A stretch of DNA of 64,000 nucleotides from Pyrinomonadaceae bacterium (GCA_019694395.1 JAIBCC010000003.1:64001-128000), one strand, 5' to 3'. Counted from the stretch's first letter, positions 53,009 through 62,935 are shown. Numbers and translations are program-made. Notes: generated by a model not told the origin, from the letters alone.

Positions 53009-54433
53009 TTAAACAAACATTTTCCCCGGATTCAAAATGCCGTTTGGATCGAAAACTTTCTTGATTCCTTTCATAATTTCGAGCGTTGGTTTATCAATCG
53101 CGTAGTCCATATACGGGGCTTTGACATAGCCGATGCCGTGTTCGCCGCTGATCGTGCCGCCAAGAGCTACAGAGAGCTGAAAAGTCTCACTGACGCAGAG
53201 ACGCGCCCGGGCGATTGAATCGGCATCTTCACGATTGCACATAAAATTAACGTGAATATTGCCGTCGCCGGCGTGTCCGAAATTGGCGACAAAGATGTTG
53301 TATTTTTTGCCGATTTGTTCGACTTTGGCGACGAGTTCGGGAACTTTTGAACGCGGAACGACGACATCTTCATTAATTTTCAGAGTGCCGAATTTCATCA
53401 GACTCGGACTGATGGCGCGGCGGACATCCCAGAGCTTGTCTTCGTCCTCTTTTGATTTGGCGCGAAGTATGTCGAAACCGCCGTTTTCGCCCAAAATCCG
53501 TTCAATCGTTTCGGCATTTTTCGCCACTTCTTCGTTTGAACCGTCAACCGCAATCAATAAAATTGCCTTGGCATCTTTGGACAAACCAAAGGCGTAATTT
53601 TGTTCAATCGCTTCAATGCAATGCTTATCAATGACTTCCATCGCCATCGGCAAAATCCCTGCCGGTGTGAATTTGGTCAGCACTTTGCAAGCCTCTTCCA
53701 TTGTTTTGAAAGAGGCGCGAACGGTAGAAGTCGTTTCGGTCAAAGGCAAAAGTTTAAGCGTGGCTTCGGTAATGATTCCGAGCATTCCTTCGCTGCCGCA
53801 CATCAAACCTGTCAAATCAAATCCGACCACATTTTTTTCGGTTTTACCGCCGGTGCGGATGATTTCGCCGGTTGCGGTAACAACTTCTAATCCCAACACA
53901 TAGCGTTTGGTATTGCCGTATTTCGGAGTCCGCATTCCGCCCGCATTTTCGGCAATGTTGCCGCCGATATAAGAATCTTTGTAGCTCGCAGGATCGGGAG
54001 GGAAGAAAACGCCGTGTTTTTCGACTGCTTGCTGAAGATCAAAAGTGCGGATTCCGGGCTGACAAACGACATACAGATCATCCGCGTTGATTTGGACGAT
54101 TTTGTTCATTCTGTCCGTTCCAATGACGATTCCGCCGTCAATCGGAACAGCTCCGCCCGTGTAGCCGACTCCGCCTCCGCGTGCGGTGACAGGGAACACA
54201 TATTCATTGGCAAGCTTCATAATCTCAACCATTTGCGCGGTTGATTCGGGAAACACAACGGCTTCGGGCGGGAACTTTTCCTTGACCGCATCGCCGCCGT
54301 AAGGTTCAACTTTGTCAGGATCAACTAAAACATTTTCCGCGCCGACAATTTGGCGCAGTTTTTCTAAAACTTCGGGGTTGGAAGCATTGGTAATGGCTCT
54401 CGGTTTGGCGTTGAAATGGATAGATGAATACAT
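53009..54433 (-). CDS. glcD: FAD-linked oxidase, glycolate oxidase subunit GlcD-like
   Basis: 474 residues. FAD-binding motif VTARGGGVGYTGGAVPIDGG (about residue 80), GLMCGSEGMLGIITEATLKL (about 215) and the C-terminal FAD-oxidase cap with FGHAGDGNIHVNFM and GGTISGEHGIGYVK. The protein oxidises 2-hydroxy acids (glycolate or D-lactate) and passes electrons on. The usual partners GlcE and GlcF are absent here, so it may be a D-lactate dehydrogenase of the same family. The symbol is by similarity. Confidence 0.9.
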   Translation of the reverse strand: MYSSIHFNAKPRAITNASNPEVLEKLRQIVGAENVLVDPDKVEPYGGDAVKEKFPPEAVVFPESTAQMVEIMKLANEYVFPVTARGGGVGYTGGAVPIDGGIVIGTDRMNKIVQINADDLYVVCQPGIRTFDLQQAVEKHGVFFPPDPASYKDSYIGGNIAENAGGMRTPKYGNTKRYVLGLEVVTATGEIIRTGGKTEKNVVGFDLTGLMCGSEGMLGIITEATLKLLPLTETTSTVRASFKTMEEACKVLTKFTPAGILPMAMEVIDKHCIEAIEQNYAFGLSKDAKAILLIAVDGSNEEVAKNAETIERILGENGGFDILRAKSKEDEDKLWDVRRAISPSLMKFGTLKINEDVVVPRSKVPELVAKVEQIGKKYNIFVANFGHAGDGNIHVNFMCNREDADSIARARLCVSETFQLSVALGGTISGEHGIGYVKAPYMDYAIDKPTLEIMKGIKKVFDPNGILNPGKMFV

Positions 54434-54729
54434 AAAAACAATGGAAAACGGAAAATGGAAAATGGAAAATTATTTTGATTTATTTTAGCAGATTGATTTT
54501 AATTTTGTAGAAAGTAATAAGTTTAATTTTTCTGCTTGTTTGCCGATAATTTCAAGCGGATGCTAAGATAAAAGTGAAAAAGCGGAAAGATGAAAAGGTG
54601 AAAAAGTTGTCTTTTGATTTAGAATGCAATTTTAGAAAAACCAACAATTATTCGATACAAAATCTGTGGTAAATACACAATCAAACTTTTTCACATTTCC
54701 ACTTTTAATTTTTTCCACTTGAACAATTT
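54434..54729. repeat. Divergent promoter region with purine-rich tandem and inverted repeats
   Basis: Bases 54442-54470 are four tandem 7-bp units (TGGAAAA, CGGAAAA, TGGAAAA, TGGAAAA). A left arm at 54567-54612 (AAAAGTGAAAAAGCGGAAAG and GAAAAGGTGAAAAAGTTG) pairs imperfectly with a right arm at 54680-54720 (CAAACTTTTTCACATTTCCA). Promoters of glcD and of the ATPase gene must lie here. Confidence 0.6.
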
Positions 54730-55533
54730 ATGGAATTAGCAGTTGAAAAATACAAAGTTACCAACGAGCCTTATTATTTGCCCGTTGCTCAGGAAATTGA
54801 ACTTTTTGAAGCCGCGTATCAAGCCAAACTTCCGGTGATGCTGAAAGGTCCGACCGGATGCGGAAAAACCCGTTTTGTCGAACATATGGCGTGGAAGCTC
54901 GGTCGTCCGTTGATTACGGTTGCCTGTCACGAAGATTTATCGTCAACGGATCTGGTCGGACGCTTTTTGCTCGAAGGCGAAGAAACCGTCTGGCACGACG
55001 GACCGCTGACCAAAGCGGTTCGCGCCGGAGCAATTTGTTATTTGGATGAAGTAGTTGAAGCGCGTAAAGATACGGTCGTTATCATTCACCCGTTGACCGA
55101 TGACCGCCGCCGTCTGCCGATTGAAAAACGCGGAACAGTCGTTGACGCGCCGCCCGAATTTATGCTGGTTGTGTCTTACAATCCGGGTTATCAATCAATT
55201 TTGAAAGACCTCAAACAATCTACCCGTCAGCGATTTGTGGCGATGGAATTTGATTATCCGTCCGCTGAATCCGAAACCGAAATTGTTGCCAAAGAAGGCG
55301 GAATTGACGAAGGAATTGCCAAAGATTTAGTTACTATCGGGCAAAAGGTGCGTAACCTGCGCGGTCACGGGCTTGAGGAAGGTGTTTCAACTCGCTTGCT
55401 AATTTACGCCGCCCAGATGATCGCCAAGGGAATTTCTCCGGTCAATGCGGCTGAAGTTGCGCTCTGTTCACCGATTACCGATGACCGTGAATTGCAAAGA
55501 AGTATCCGCGAAATTGTAACCACTGTAATTTAG
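54730..55533 (+). CDS. CbbQ/NirQ/NorQ-type MoxR AAA+ ATPase
   Basis: 267 residues. Walker A GPTGCGKT (about residue 40), Walker [13 protein letters not shown] and sensor region [20 protein letters not shown], the last diagnostic for the CbbQ/NirQ/NorQ/GpvN subgroup. These ATPases work with a VWA-domain partner (CbbO/NorD) to insert cofactors or reactivate enzymes such as Rubisco or NO reductase. No such partner or target gene follows; a terminator hairpin does. It thus appears to be an orphan. Confidence 0.92.
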   Translation: MELAVEKYKVTNEPYYLPVAQEIELFEAAYQAKLPVMLKGPTGCGKTRFVEHMAWKLGRPLITVACHEDLSSTDLVGRFLLEGEETVWHDGPLTKAVRAGAICYLDEVVEARKDTVVIIHPLTDDRRRLPIEKRGTVVDAPPEFMLVVSYNPGYQSILKDLKQSTRQRFVAMEFDYPSAESETEIVAKEGGIDEGIAKDLVTIGQKVRNLRGHGLEEGVSTRLLIYAAQMIAKGISPVNAAEVALCSPITDDRELQRSIREIVTTVI

Positions 55534-55542
55534 TTTTTAAGT

Positions 55543-55584
55543 CCGGATTTTGGATTAAGAGCCAATCATTAGTCCAAAATCCGG
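55543..55584. terminator. Hairpin after the CbbQ-like gene
   Basis: Perfect 12-bp arms CCGGATTTTGGA and TCCAAAATCCGG around an 18-nt loop. Likely terminator, without a long T-run. Confidence 0.65.
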
Positions 55585-55682
55585 ATAACTGCCTCATCTC
55601 AAAATCTCATAAAAACCTCTGTCTAAAAATCTTAACTGATGGTATATTCGTCATTAAATTTCTGTTTTTTTGCCCCGATAGA

Positions 55683-56246
55683 ATGGAAAATTCGCACGAT
55701 GTAACCCAACTTTTGCTGAAATGGAACGAAGGAAGCAATGAGGCTTTGGATGAGCTGATGCCGCTTGTTTTTCGTGAATTGCAGCGAATTGCTCACCGTT
55801 ATCTCCAACGTGAACGCGAATCTCATACTTTGCAAACTACTGCACTGGTCAACGAGGCTTTTCTAAAATTAATTGACCAAAGCCGAACAAACTGGCAAAA
55901 CCGCGCTCATTTTTTCGGAGTGGCGGCACAGGCAATGCGGCGGATTCTGGTTGATCACGCCCGCAATCAAATGGCGGAAAAACGCGGTGCAGGGGCGGAA
56001 AAAATTTCGATTGATGCCGGTTTGATTGATATTTCCGATGAAAAAGCGACTAATTTGATCGAACTTGATGCGGCACTTAAAAAACTTGCCGAACTTGAAC
56101 CGACTCGCAGCCGTTTAGTTGAATTAAGATATTTTGGCGGACTTTCGGTGGCAGAAACTGCGGAGGTTTTGGGCATCAGCGAGGCAACTGTGGTCAGACA
56201 ATGGCGCGTGGCGCGGGCGTGGCTCTATCAGGAAATTCAGGGATAA
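55683..56246 (+). CDS. ECF-subfamily RNA polymerase sigma factor (Acidobacteria-type)
   Basis: 187 residues. Region 2 is about 20-95 (LVFRELQRIAHRYLQRERES) and region 4 about 125-185 (RLVELRYFGGLSVAETAEVL then GISEATVVRQWRVARAWLYQ). The sequence TLQTTALVNEAFLKLI is typical of the ECF group that occurs beside Ser/Thr kinases in Acidobacteriota and Planctomycetota. No anti-sigma factor follows; the kinase gene starts 3 bp downstream, so phosphorylation probably controls the sigma factor. It could direct the promoter candidate at 50826, which is speculative. Confidence 0.95.
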   Translation: MENSHDVTQLLLKWNEGSNEALDELMPLVFRELQRIAHRYLQRERESHTLQTTALVNEAFLKLIDQSRTNWQNRAHFFGVAAQAMRRILVDHARNQMAEKRGAGAEKISIDAGLIDISDEKATNLIELDAALKKLAELEPTRSRLVELRYFGGLSVAETAEVLGISEATVVRQWRVARAWLYQEIQG

Positions 56247-56249
56247 TGA

Positions 56250-59200
56250 ATGAAAAATCTTGACTGGGAAAAAGTTGAGGAGATTTTTGAAAAAGCCGTC
56301 GAAATGCCCCCAACAGAGCGCGACGCTTACCTTGCCGAAGTCTGCAATAACGACGAAGATTTACGCCGACAAATCGAAAAACTTATTCTCGCCGACGAAA
56401 AAGCCGAAAATTTTATTGATTCACCTGTTTTTGCTGATGAAAACATCGAAGATTCCGTTCCGCCTTCATTTTTAGGAAAAAAAGTCGGTCAATATCGTTT
56501 GATCAAAGAGCTCGGACGCGGCGGAATGGGTGCGGTTTTTTTGGCTGAACGCAACGACAACGAATTTAAAAAGCGGGTTGCGATCAAACTAATCAAACGC
56601 GGAATGGATACAGATTTTATCCTCAAACGCTTTCGTAATGAACGCCAAATCCTTGCCAGACTTGAACATCCGAACATTGCCCGACTGCTTGACGGTGGAA
56701 CGACTGATGACGGCTTGCCCTTTTTTGTGATGGAAAATGTCGAAGGGCAATCCATTACTAAGTTTTGCGACGAAAAAGAACTTTCCATAAATGAGCGTTT
56801 GCAGCTTTTTTTGCAAGTTTGCGCCGCAGTTGAATATGCTCATCAAAAATCCGTCATTCACCGCGATCTGAAACCGGGAAATATTTTGGTCAATCGTGAC
56901 GGAATGCCGAAACTGCTTGATTTTGGCATTGCTAAACTCTTAAATCCCGAACTTGCAACCAATTCGATTGATCCGACTAATTCAATTTTGCGCCTGATGA
57001 CTCCCGAATACGCATCGCCCGAGCAAATTCGCGGCGAGACTTTAACACCTGCCACCGATATTTACAGTTTGGGCGTTTTGCTTTACGAAATCGTGACCGG
57101 TCAGCGTCCTTACCAAATTTCGAGCCGCGCACCGCACGACATTACCAGCGTAATTTGTGAGACAGACCCGTTACCTCCTGACACAGGAGCAGCAGATTTA
57201 AATAAAATAATTTTGAAATGTCTGCGGAAAAAAACTTCGGAGCGATATGATTCGGTCAAAGATTTGGCGCAGGATATTCAGAATTACCTCAATAATTTGC
57301 CTGTTTCCGCTACATCTTTTGAGGCGATTACCAATGAAACCGATGATTCGGTTGAAACTGCAATTTCTTTGGTTGTTTTGCCGTTTAAGGTTCTAAATCT
57401 GAAAACATCCGAAATAAACGAAAAGGAGTTTTTGGGCATCGGTTTGGCTGATGCTTTGATTACTCGTCTGAGTTATTTAAAAACTGTTTCGGTGCGTCCA
57501 ACCAGCGCAATTTTGCCTTACACGGCAGAAACTGAAATGCGCCAAATTGCCGAAGAATTAAAGGTTTCGCACGTTCTTGACGGAAGAATTTTATCTGTCG
57601 GCAACCGCTTTCGGCTTAATGCTCAACTGGTCAGAGTTGTTGATAACGAAACGATTTGGGCAGGACAATTTGAAGAAGAAAGTGACGATATTTTATTGAT
57701 TCAGGATAAAATTTCGGCGCAGGTTGCCGGCGCTTTGGTTCCGCAACTAACGGGCGCAGAACGTGAAAAAATTGGAAAACGCGGCACTAACAGCACCAAA
57801 GCCAACGAAGCCTATTTGCGCGGACGTTTTTATTGGCACACTTACACCGAAGAAGGTTTGGCGAAAGCGATTACTTGTTTTTATGAAGCCATCGCGCACG
57901 ATGAAAGATTTGCTCAAGCCTATTCGGGCGTGGCGGATTATTACATTTGGCTTGGAATTTACGGTGTTTTGCCGCCGACAGAATGTTTTGCCTCTGCCAA
58001 AGAAGCCGCTCAAAAAGCTATTGAACTTGATTCATCTTTAGCCGAAGCCTACGCCTCTTTAGCGTTTGCGGTTTGGGCATTTGACTGGGATTTTGAAGAA
58101 AGCGAAAAACTTTTTCATCGTTCATTGGAATTGAATTTGCGTTATCCGGCTGCGCGGGAATGGTATTCGCATTTGCTTGGCGCACAGGGACGGCACGGCG
58201 AAGCAGTCCGGCAAATGTCCAGAGCACAAGACCTTAATCCGCAATCATCAACTACGGCGGCGGTTTTTGCTTATTGTCTGTATAATGCGCGGCGTTTTGA
58301 AGAAGCCCTTGCCCAAGTTGAACGCTCATTGTCATTACAGCCGAATTTTCATTTGGCTTTGCAATCTTACGGTTGGATCTATCCGCAGCTTGGGAGAACT
58401 GCCGAAGCCGTTGCTCCGTGTCGAAAAGCAGTCGAATTGTCAGGTCGCGCACCGCTTTATCTGTGGACGCTCGGTTATGTTTTGGCATTGCTTGGAGAAA
58501 AAGATGAAACACAGAAAATAATCGCTGAATTAAAAGAAATCAATGAAAAACGCTACGTTCCGCCGGTTTATCTGGCGATGATTTACACTGCTTTGAATGA
58601 TTTCGATGAGGCTTTTGCGTGGCTCGATAAAGCATTTGAAAAACGGGATTACTGGACTTTGTGGCTTTCGGTTGAACCTCGTTTTGATGCTTTGCGAAAA
58701 GATGCGCGGTTTGAAAGTTATCTCAAAAAAATCAAGCCTTTAGCTGATTTTGAAATCCATCAATCGCAGATCGCAACCAAAATTTTAGCAGTTGAAAAGA
58801 CCGGCGAAATTGAGCCGCAAACCAACAGCAATTTTCGTTTCAATTGGTTTAAGCTTAATCCAAAAATTGCAATTGCTGCCGCATTTTTACTCATTTTAAT
58901 TAGTTCAATCGGTATTTATTTTTATCAAACAAAAAGCGCAAATAAATCCGCAAATATTGATTCGATTGCGGTTTTGCCTTTTATCAACGCAACCGGCGAT
59001 TCAAATTTAGAATATCTTTCGGACGGAATTTCAGAAAGCCTGATAAACAGTTTGTCAAATCTCAAAGGGGTCAAAGTCATTGCCCAAAGTTCTGTTTTTC
59101 GTTACAAAGGAAACGAAGTTGATCCGCAAAAGATCGGTAAAGAAATGAACGTTCGGGCGGTTTTGACCGGAAAAATAAGTCAGCGCGGCGATACGGTTAT

Positions 59201-60332
59201 CATTAGTGCGGAATTGGTTGATACGTTTGATAACCGTCATTTATGGGGCGAAAAATATACTCAAAAAATTAGGGATGTGGTTTTGATTCAGGAAGAAATC
59301 GCCAAACAAATGTCGCGGCAGCTGCAAACGACTTTGACCGAAAGTCAGGAAAAATTCATCACCAACCGTTACACCGAAAATGCTGATGCTTATCAAGCCT
59401 ATCTGAAAGGACGTTTTTACTGGAACAAAAGAACGCTGGACAGCACTAAGATTGCAATTGATTATTTTCAGCAAGCGATTAAAGCTGATCCTAATTTCGC
59501 TTTGGCTTACGTCGGACTTGCCGATTGTTACATTGTGGCTTTCGGTTATCAATTTATGACGGCAGACGAAGCTCTGAGCAAAGCTGAAAACGCCGTCCAA
59601 AAAGCCTTGGAACTCAACAATAATCTGGGCGAAGCACACGCCTCGCACGCTTATATCGAAAGTTTCGGCTTTGCTCATTACGAAGAAGCAGGGCGCGAAT
59701 TTGCCAAAGCTGTTGAATTAAATCCGAATTACGCCACCGCGCATCAGTGGTATAGCCTTTATCTGGCGGCAATGGGCAGACGCGAAGAGGCTTTGCGCGA
59801 AGTCAAAATCGCTATCAGTCTTGATCCTGTTTCCTTGATAATCAATTCGGACGCAATTCTGGTCTATTACTATGTTCGTGAATATGATTTGGCGATGGAG
59901 CAATGCCAAAAAGTGCTTGAGATGGAGCCGTCTTTTTGGATAACTCATATTTACAAAGGCTTAATTTACGAGCGAAAAAAGATGTATCAGGAAGCCATTT
60001 CTGAATGGGAAGAATCACTCAAATTTAATCCGAACAATCGTTCATTGATTGCCGCGCTCGGTCACGTTTACGCCGAATCCGGCAGAAAACAAGATGCCCT
60101 GAAAATGATCGAAGAACTCAAAAAATCTACAAATTCAAATGGCGATGTTTTTGATGAATCTTTAATTTTGGTTGGATTGGGGCAAAAAGATAAAGCAATT
60201 TCCTTACTCGAAGATGCAATTAATCGAAAAGCCAAACTTTTTATTTTTGTCAAAGCTGATCCGCGTTTCGACAGTCTTCGTTCCGACTCAAAATTTAACG
60301 AACTAATGACGCAAGCCGGTTTTCCAAACTAA
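56250..60332 (+). CDS. Giant Ser/Thr protein kinase with two TolB-like/TPR modules
   Basis: 1360 residues. The kinase domain (about 78-350) has the Gly loop LGRGGMGAVFLA, VAIKLIKRG, HRDLKPGNILV, DFGIAKLL and a TPEYASPEQ activation segment. Then come a TolB/FlgO-like domain (about 370-500, VVLPFKVLNL), TPRs (about 515-830), a membrane helix (about 872-892), a second TolB-like domain (about 903-1028, SIAVLPFINATGDSNLEYLS) and more TPRs (about 1045-1355). Usually only one TolB-TPR module, after the membrane helix, is present; here a second copy is also on the cytoplasmic side. It is co-transcribed with the ECF sigma factor and probably senses through the external half. Confidence 0.94.
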   Translation: MKNLDWEKVEEIFEKAVEMPPTERDAYLAEVCNNDEDLRRQIEKLILADEKAENFIDSPVFADENIEDSVPPSFLGKKVGQYRLIKELGRGGMGAVFLAERNDNEFKKRVAIKLIKRGMDTDFILKRFRNERQILARLEHPNIARLLDGGTTDDGLPFFVMENVEGQSITKFCDEKELSINERLQLFLQVCAAVEYAHQKSVIHRDLKPGNILVNRDGMPKLLDFGIAKLLNPELATNSIDPTNSILRLMTPEYASPEQIRGETLTPATDIYSLGVLLYEIVTGQRPYQISSRAPHDITSVICETDPLPPDTGAADLNKIILKCLRKKTSERYDSVKDLAQDIQNYLNNLPVSATSFEAITNETDDSVETAISLVVLPFKVLNLKTSEINEKEFLGIGLADALITRLSYLKTVSVRPTSAILPYTAETEMRQIAEELKVSHVLDGRILSVGNRFRLNAQLVRVVDNETIWAGQFEEESDDILLIQDKISAQVAGALVPQLTGAEREKIGKRGTNSTKANEAYLRGRFYWHTYTEEGLAKAITCFYEAIAHDERFAQAYSGVADYYIWLGIYGVLPPTECFASAKEAAQKAIELDSSLAEAYASLAFAVWAFDWDFEESEKLFHRSLELNLRYPAAREWYSHLLGAQGRHGEAVRQMSRAQDLNPQSSTTAAVFAYCLYNARRFEEALAQVERSLSLQPNFHLALQSYGWIYPQLGRTAEAVAPCRKAVELSGRAPLYLWTLGYVLALLGEKDETQKIIAELKEINEKRYVPPVYLAMIYTALNDFDEAFAWLDKAFEKRDYWTLWLSVEPRFDALRKDARFESYLKKIKPLADFEIHQSQIATKILAVEKTGEIEPQTNSNFRFNWFKLNPKIAIAAAFLLILISSIGIYFYQTKSANKSANIDSIAVLPFINATGDSNLEYLSDGISESLINSLSNLKGVKVIAQSSVFRYKGNEVDPQKIGKEMNVRAVLTGKISQRGDTVIISAELVDTFDNRHLWGEKYTQKIRDVVLIQEEIAKQMSRQLQTTLTESQEKFITNRYTENADAYQAYLKGRFYWNKRTLDSTKIAIDYFQQAIKADPNFALAYVGLADCYIVAFGYQFMTADEALSKAENAVQKALELNNNLGEAHASHAYIESFGFAHYEEAGREFAKAVELNPNYATAHQWYSLYLAAMGRREEALREVKIAISLDPVSLIINSDAILVYYYVREYDLAMEQCQKVLEMEPSFWITHIYKGLIYERKKMYQEAISEWEESLKFNPNNRSLIAALGHVYAESGRKQDALKMIEELKKSTNSNGDVFDESLILVGLGQKDKAISLLEDAINRKAKLFIFVKADPRFDSLRSDSKFNELMTQAGFPN

Positions 60333-60390
60333 ATTCAAAAAATCTTTTCACGGCTGACTATCAATCCTTAATTCTTTCGCGTTAAGGAAC

Positions 60391-60422
60391 AGGAGGCGAT
60401 TTCGTCTGAAATCGAATTTTAT
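60391..60422 (+). promoter_or_regulatory. Ribosome binding site separated from its start codon by a hairpin
   Basis: A strong AGGAGG (60391-60396) is followed at once by the perfect hairpin CGATTTCGTCTGAAATCG (60397-60414, 7-bp stem, 4-nt loop) and then 8 nt to the ATG at 60423. The linear spacing of 26 nt is too long; folding the hairpin brings it to normal. Confidence 0.55.
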
Positions 60423-61310
60423 ATGAAAAGATTTTTAACTCTTATTTTAACCGCAATTTTATTTAGTTTTTCTATTAGCGCACAGGGAACGAACGAAACA
60501 GTTTTGGTCAATGGTAATCCGCCTTTGACGCAGACGATGGTAGAGCAAATGCAGCTCTTTTTTGAATGGGTTTTGGACAAAAAATTCAACCAATCACAAA
60601 ATCAAAAATTGAAAAAGTTATTAATTGAGGAATGGAAAAGCGGTAACAAATCGGACATCACAGACGCTTTGAAATTAATGGCGATTCCAGGTGCTTTGGA
60701 GAAGTTTTCGGCAAAAGATCAAAAACTGATTCACGATAAATTTCAACTTGCGTTGCTTGAACAAATCCAAAAACAACCCGAAAATGCTTTGTCAGAATTG
60801 CTTTCGGAGGTTCAAAAAAACAATGATATTTTGAATCAACCTAGTAATGGCACAATTTCCCAAAAAGCCAATTTTAATCCGGCAAACTTTGCAGGTGAAT
60901 GGCTTTACCGGATTTCCGGTTCAATTATTACCTACACTAATAATGCGGGCGGATACGCCGATCCAAGCGGAGAATTAAGCGGCTACAAACTCCATTCCGA
61001 CGGAACTTACGAACACGGTTATTTGCTTTCGTCATCGCTCTATGGCTGCAATACTAAAATTTTCGGTTATGAAACGGGAACTTGGACAGTCGAAGGAAAC
61101 AGAATGATTTTTCAAGACAAAACCGCCAGTTTAACCAGTAAAGACAGTTGCAATGCTTCGGGCAATTATCAGAAAAAACTTCCGCTAAACCATTACTACT
61201 ACGATTTTCGGTTGGAACGCGATGAATACGGATTAAAACTTGCTTTTCTCAAAACGGATGGCAGTGCAGATCCGTATTATAAACAGGAAACGGGAAAAAT
61301 GGGTTGGTAG
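60423..61310 (+). CDS. Hypothetical secreted protein
   Basis: 295 residues with a signal peptide (FLTLILTAILFSFSISAQ). Residues about 30-150 are helical and charged. The C-terminal half (about 155-295, starting NPANFAGEWLYRISGSIITY) is beta-rich with conserved-looking SDGTYEHGY and GTWTVEGNRMIFQDK, resembling a lipocalin/META-type barrel that reports a folded value. I do not recognise a named family. It follows the kinase by 90 bp on the same strand but has its own ribosome binding site, with an unusual hairpin before the ATG. Confidence 0.75.
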   Translation: MKRFLTLILTAILFSFSISAQGTNETVLVNGNPPLTQTMVEQMQLFFEWVLDKKFNQSQNQKLKKLLIEEWKSGNKSDITDALKLMAIPGALEKFSAKDQKLIHDKFQLALLEQIQKQPENALSELLSEVQKNNDILNQPSNGTISQKANFNPANFAGEWLYRISGSIITYTNNAGGYADPSGELSGYKLHSDGTYEHGYLLSSSLYGCNTKIFGYETGTWTVEGNRMIFQDKTASLTSKDSCNASGNYQKKLPLNHYYYDFRLERDEYGLKLAFLKTDGSADPYYKQETGKMGW

Positions 61311-61316
61311 GCAATC

Positions 61317-61420
61317 TTTAAGGCTTTAACGCCAAGGCACAAAGTTGCAAAGACGCAAAGTTTTAGTTGTTTTTCTTTTTTGTAACTTAGGTCTCTTAGC
61401 GTCTTTGCGTTAAATTCATT
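61317..61420. repeat. CAAAGACGCAAAG-type gene-end inverted repeat
   Basis: ACGCCAAGGCACAAAGTTGC followed by AAAGACGCAAAG, and complementary CTCTTAGCGTCTTTGCGTTA. It separates the secreted protein gene from the permease gene. Confidence 0.6.
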
Positions 61421-61453
61421 TCAATTTTATACTCGCTCTCAAAAAACAAATAT

Positions 61454-62893
61454 ATGACAGACGAAAAGAGCGAGTTTCGCCGTGAGGAAGAACGGATCGA
61501 AGCGAACAGTGACGTTTTCAAAAAAGAACTTGGTTTGAGCGACCTTGTTTTGACGCAGATTTTGTTCATTGTCGGTTTGCCGTGGATCGGCGTGGCGGCA
61601 AAGCAGGGAAATTCGCATATTGTTCTGTGGCTGTTGGCGATGCTTTTGTTTTATATTCCGTCGGCAGTGGTGGTGACTTATCTCAATCGGATAATGCCGC
61701 TCGAAGGCGGTTTGTATCAATGGGCAAAACTTGGGTTTAACGAATTGACAGGCTTTTTGGTCGCCTGGAATTTGTGGCTTTTTGCAATTCTCAACACTTC
61801 GGAAATCGGACTGCAAATCACGCAGTATCTCGTTTATATTTGGGGACCCGAAAGCGAATGGCTAACTGAAAGCCGTTGGTTTATCGGATTAGTAACGTTA
61901 GTTATTATCGGTGTTTTGGTAGTTATTACAAGTATTGGTTTAAGCGTTGGCAAATGGGTTCACAAAGCCGGCGGAGTGCTGATGCTCGCAATTTTCGTAG
62001 CAATTCTAGTTTTACCGCTTTTGAATCTGGCAAATGGAACTTTGAGCGAATACAATCCGCTGAAAATCGAAATGCCTGTTTTCAGTTCGCTGATGACGTT
62101 AAATTTGTTGGGGAAAATGGGATTCGGAGCCTTCGGCGGATTTGAATATGTGGCGATTCACGCAGGCGAATGCCGCAATCCGGTGCGCTCGATCAGCCGC
62201 TCAATTGTGGTTGCCGCGCCGTTGATTGTCATAATGTTTATTCTCGGCACCAGCTCAATGCTTGCGTTGGTTGGACAGGACAAAGTTGATTTGATCGCAC
62301 CGATTCCGCAAGTTTTAACTGCCGGATTTGGTCCGTTGGGGATTGTCGCTTCAGTAGCAACTCTGACGATTCTGGCTTTGCTTTGCATTCGTTTAGCGCA
62401 GGCAAGCGTGATGTTTGGCGGAAATACAAGATTGCCGATGGTGGCAGGTTGGGATGATCTATTGCCAAACTGGTTCACAAAACTGCACGAAAAGTATAGA
62501 ACTCCGGTCAATTCGATTTTATTTGTCGGTGCTGCGACTTTACTTTTTGGGCTGATTGGTTTGATTGGTGTCGGTAAACAGGAATCCTTTCAGCTTTTAT
62601 GGAATGCGTCGGGAGTTTTTTATGCACTGACTTATCTTGTGATGTTTGCTATTCCGCTTTTCGGTTTGCAAAACGCAAATCAATCTCATCCGCTATGGTT
62701 GAAAATAGTCGCGCTCTCAGGATTTTTGATGACTTTGCTCTATGTTTCGGTTTCGATTGTGCCGATAGTTCAAGTTGAAAGCCGTCTGGGTTTTGCTCTT
62801 AGAATTTCAGGTTTGATCGTGATTACAAATGTTATCGGCTTAATAATTTTCCTTGCGGCACAAAAAAGACGTAAAGCAATTCAGACCAAATAA
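61454..62893 (+). CDS. APC-superfamily amino acid permease
   Basis: 479 residues with twelve predicted membrane helices. After a 25-residue acidic cytoplasmic tail, LSDLVLTQILFIVGLPWIGV is TM1 in its unwound form, and MPLEGGLYQWAKLGFNELTG and FGGFEYVAIHAGECRNPVRS are the consensus loops of the glutamate:GABA antiporter/APA group. It imports or exchanges amino acids across the inner membrane. Which one is unknown. The gene stands alone. Confidence 0.93.
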   Translation: MTDEKSEFRREEERIEANSDVFKKELGLSDLVLTQILFIVGLPWIGVAAKQGNSHIVLWLLAMLLFYIPSAVVVTYLNRIMPLEGGLYQWAKLGFNELTGFLVAWNLWLFAILNTSEIGLQITQYLVYIWGPESEWLTESRWFIGLVTLVIIGVLVVITSIGLSVGKWVHKAGGVLMLAIFVAILVLPLLNLANGTLSEYNPLKIEMPVFSSLMTLNLLGKMGFGAFGGFEYVAIHAGECRNPVRSISRSIVVAAPLIVIMFILGTSSMLALVGQDKVDLIAPIPQVLTAGFGPLGIVASVATLTILALLCIRLAQASVMFGGNTRLPMVAGWDDLLPNWFTKLHEKYRTPVNSILFVGAATLLFGLIGLIGVGKQESFQLLWNASGVFYALTYLVMFAIPLFGLQNANQSHPLWLKIVALSGFLMTLLYVSVSIVPIVQVESRLGFALRISGLIVITNVIGLIIFLAAQKRRKAIQTK

Positions 62894-62935
62894 ACTAAAT
62901 AGATTAAGAAAAATAGTCACAATTTAAGCTTCATC

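Noticed and set aside
61332-61350. GGCACAAAGTTGCA resembling a sigma-54 promoter
   Set aside because: GG and GC are separated by 9 bp instead of 10, and the sequence is part of a repeat seen at other gene ends.
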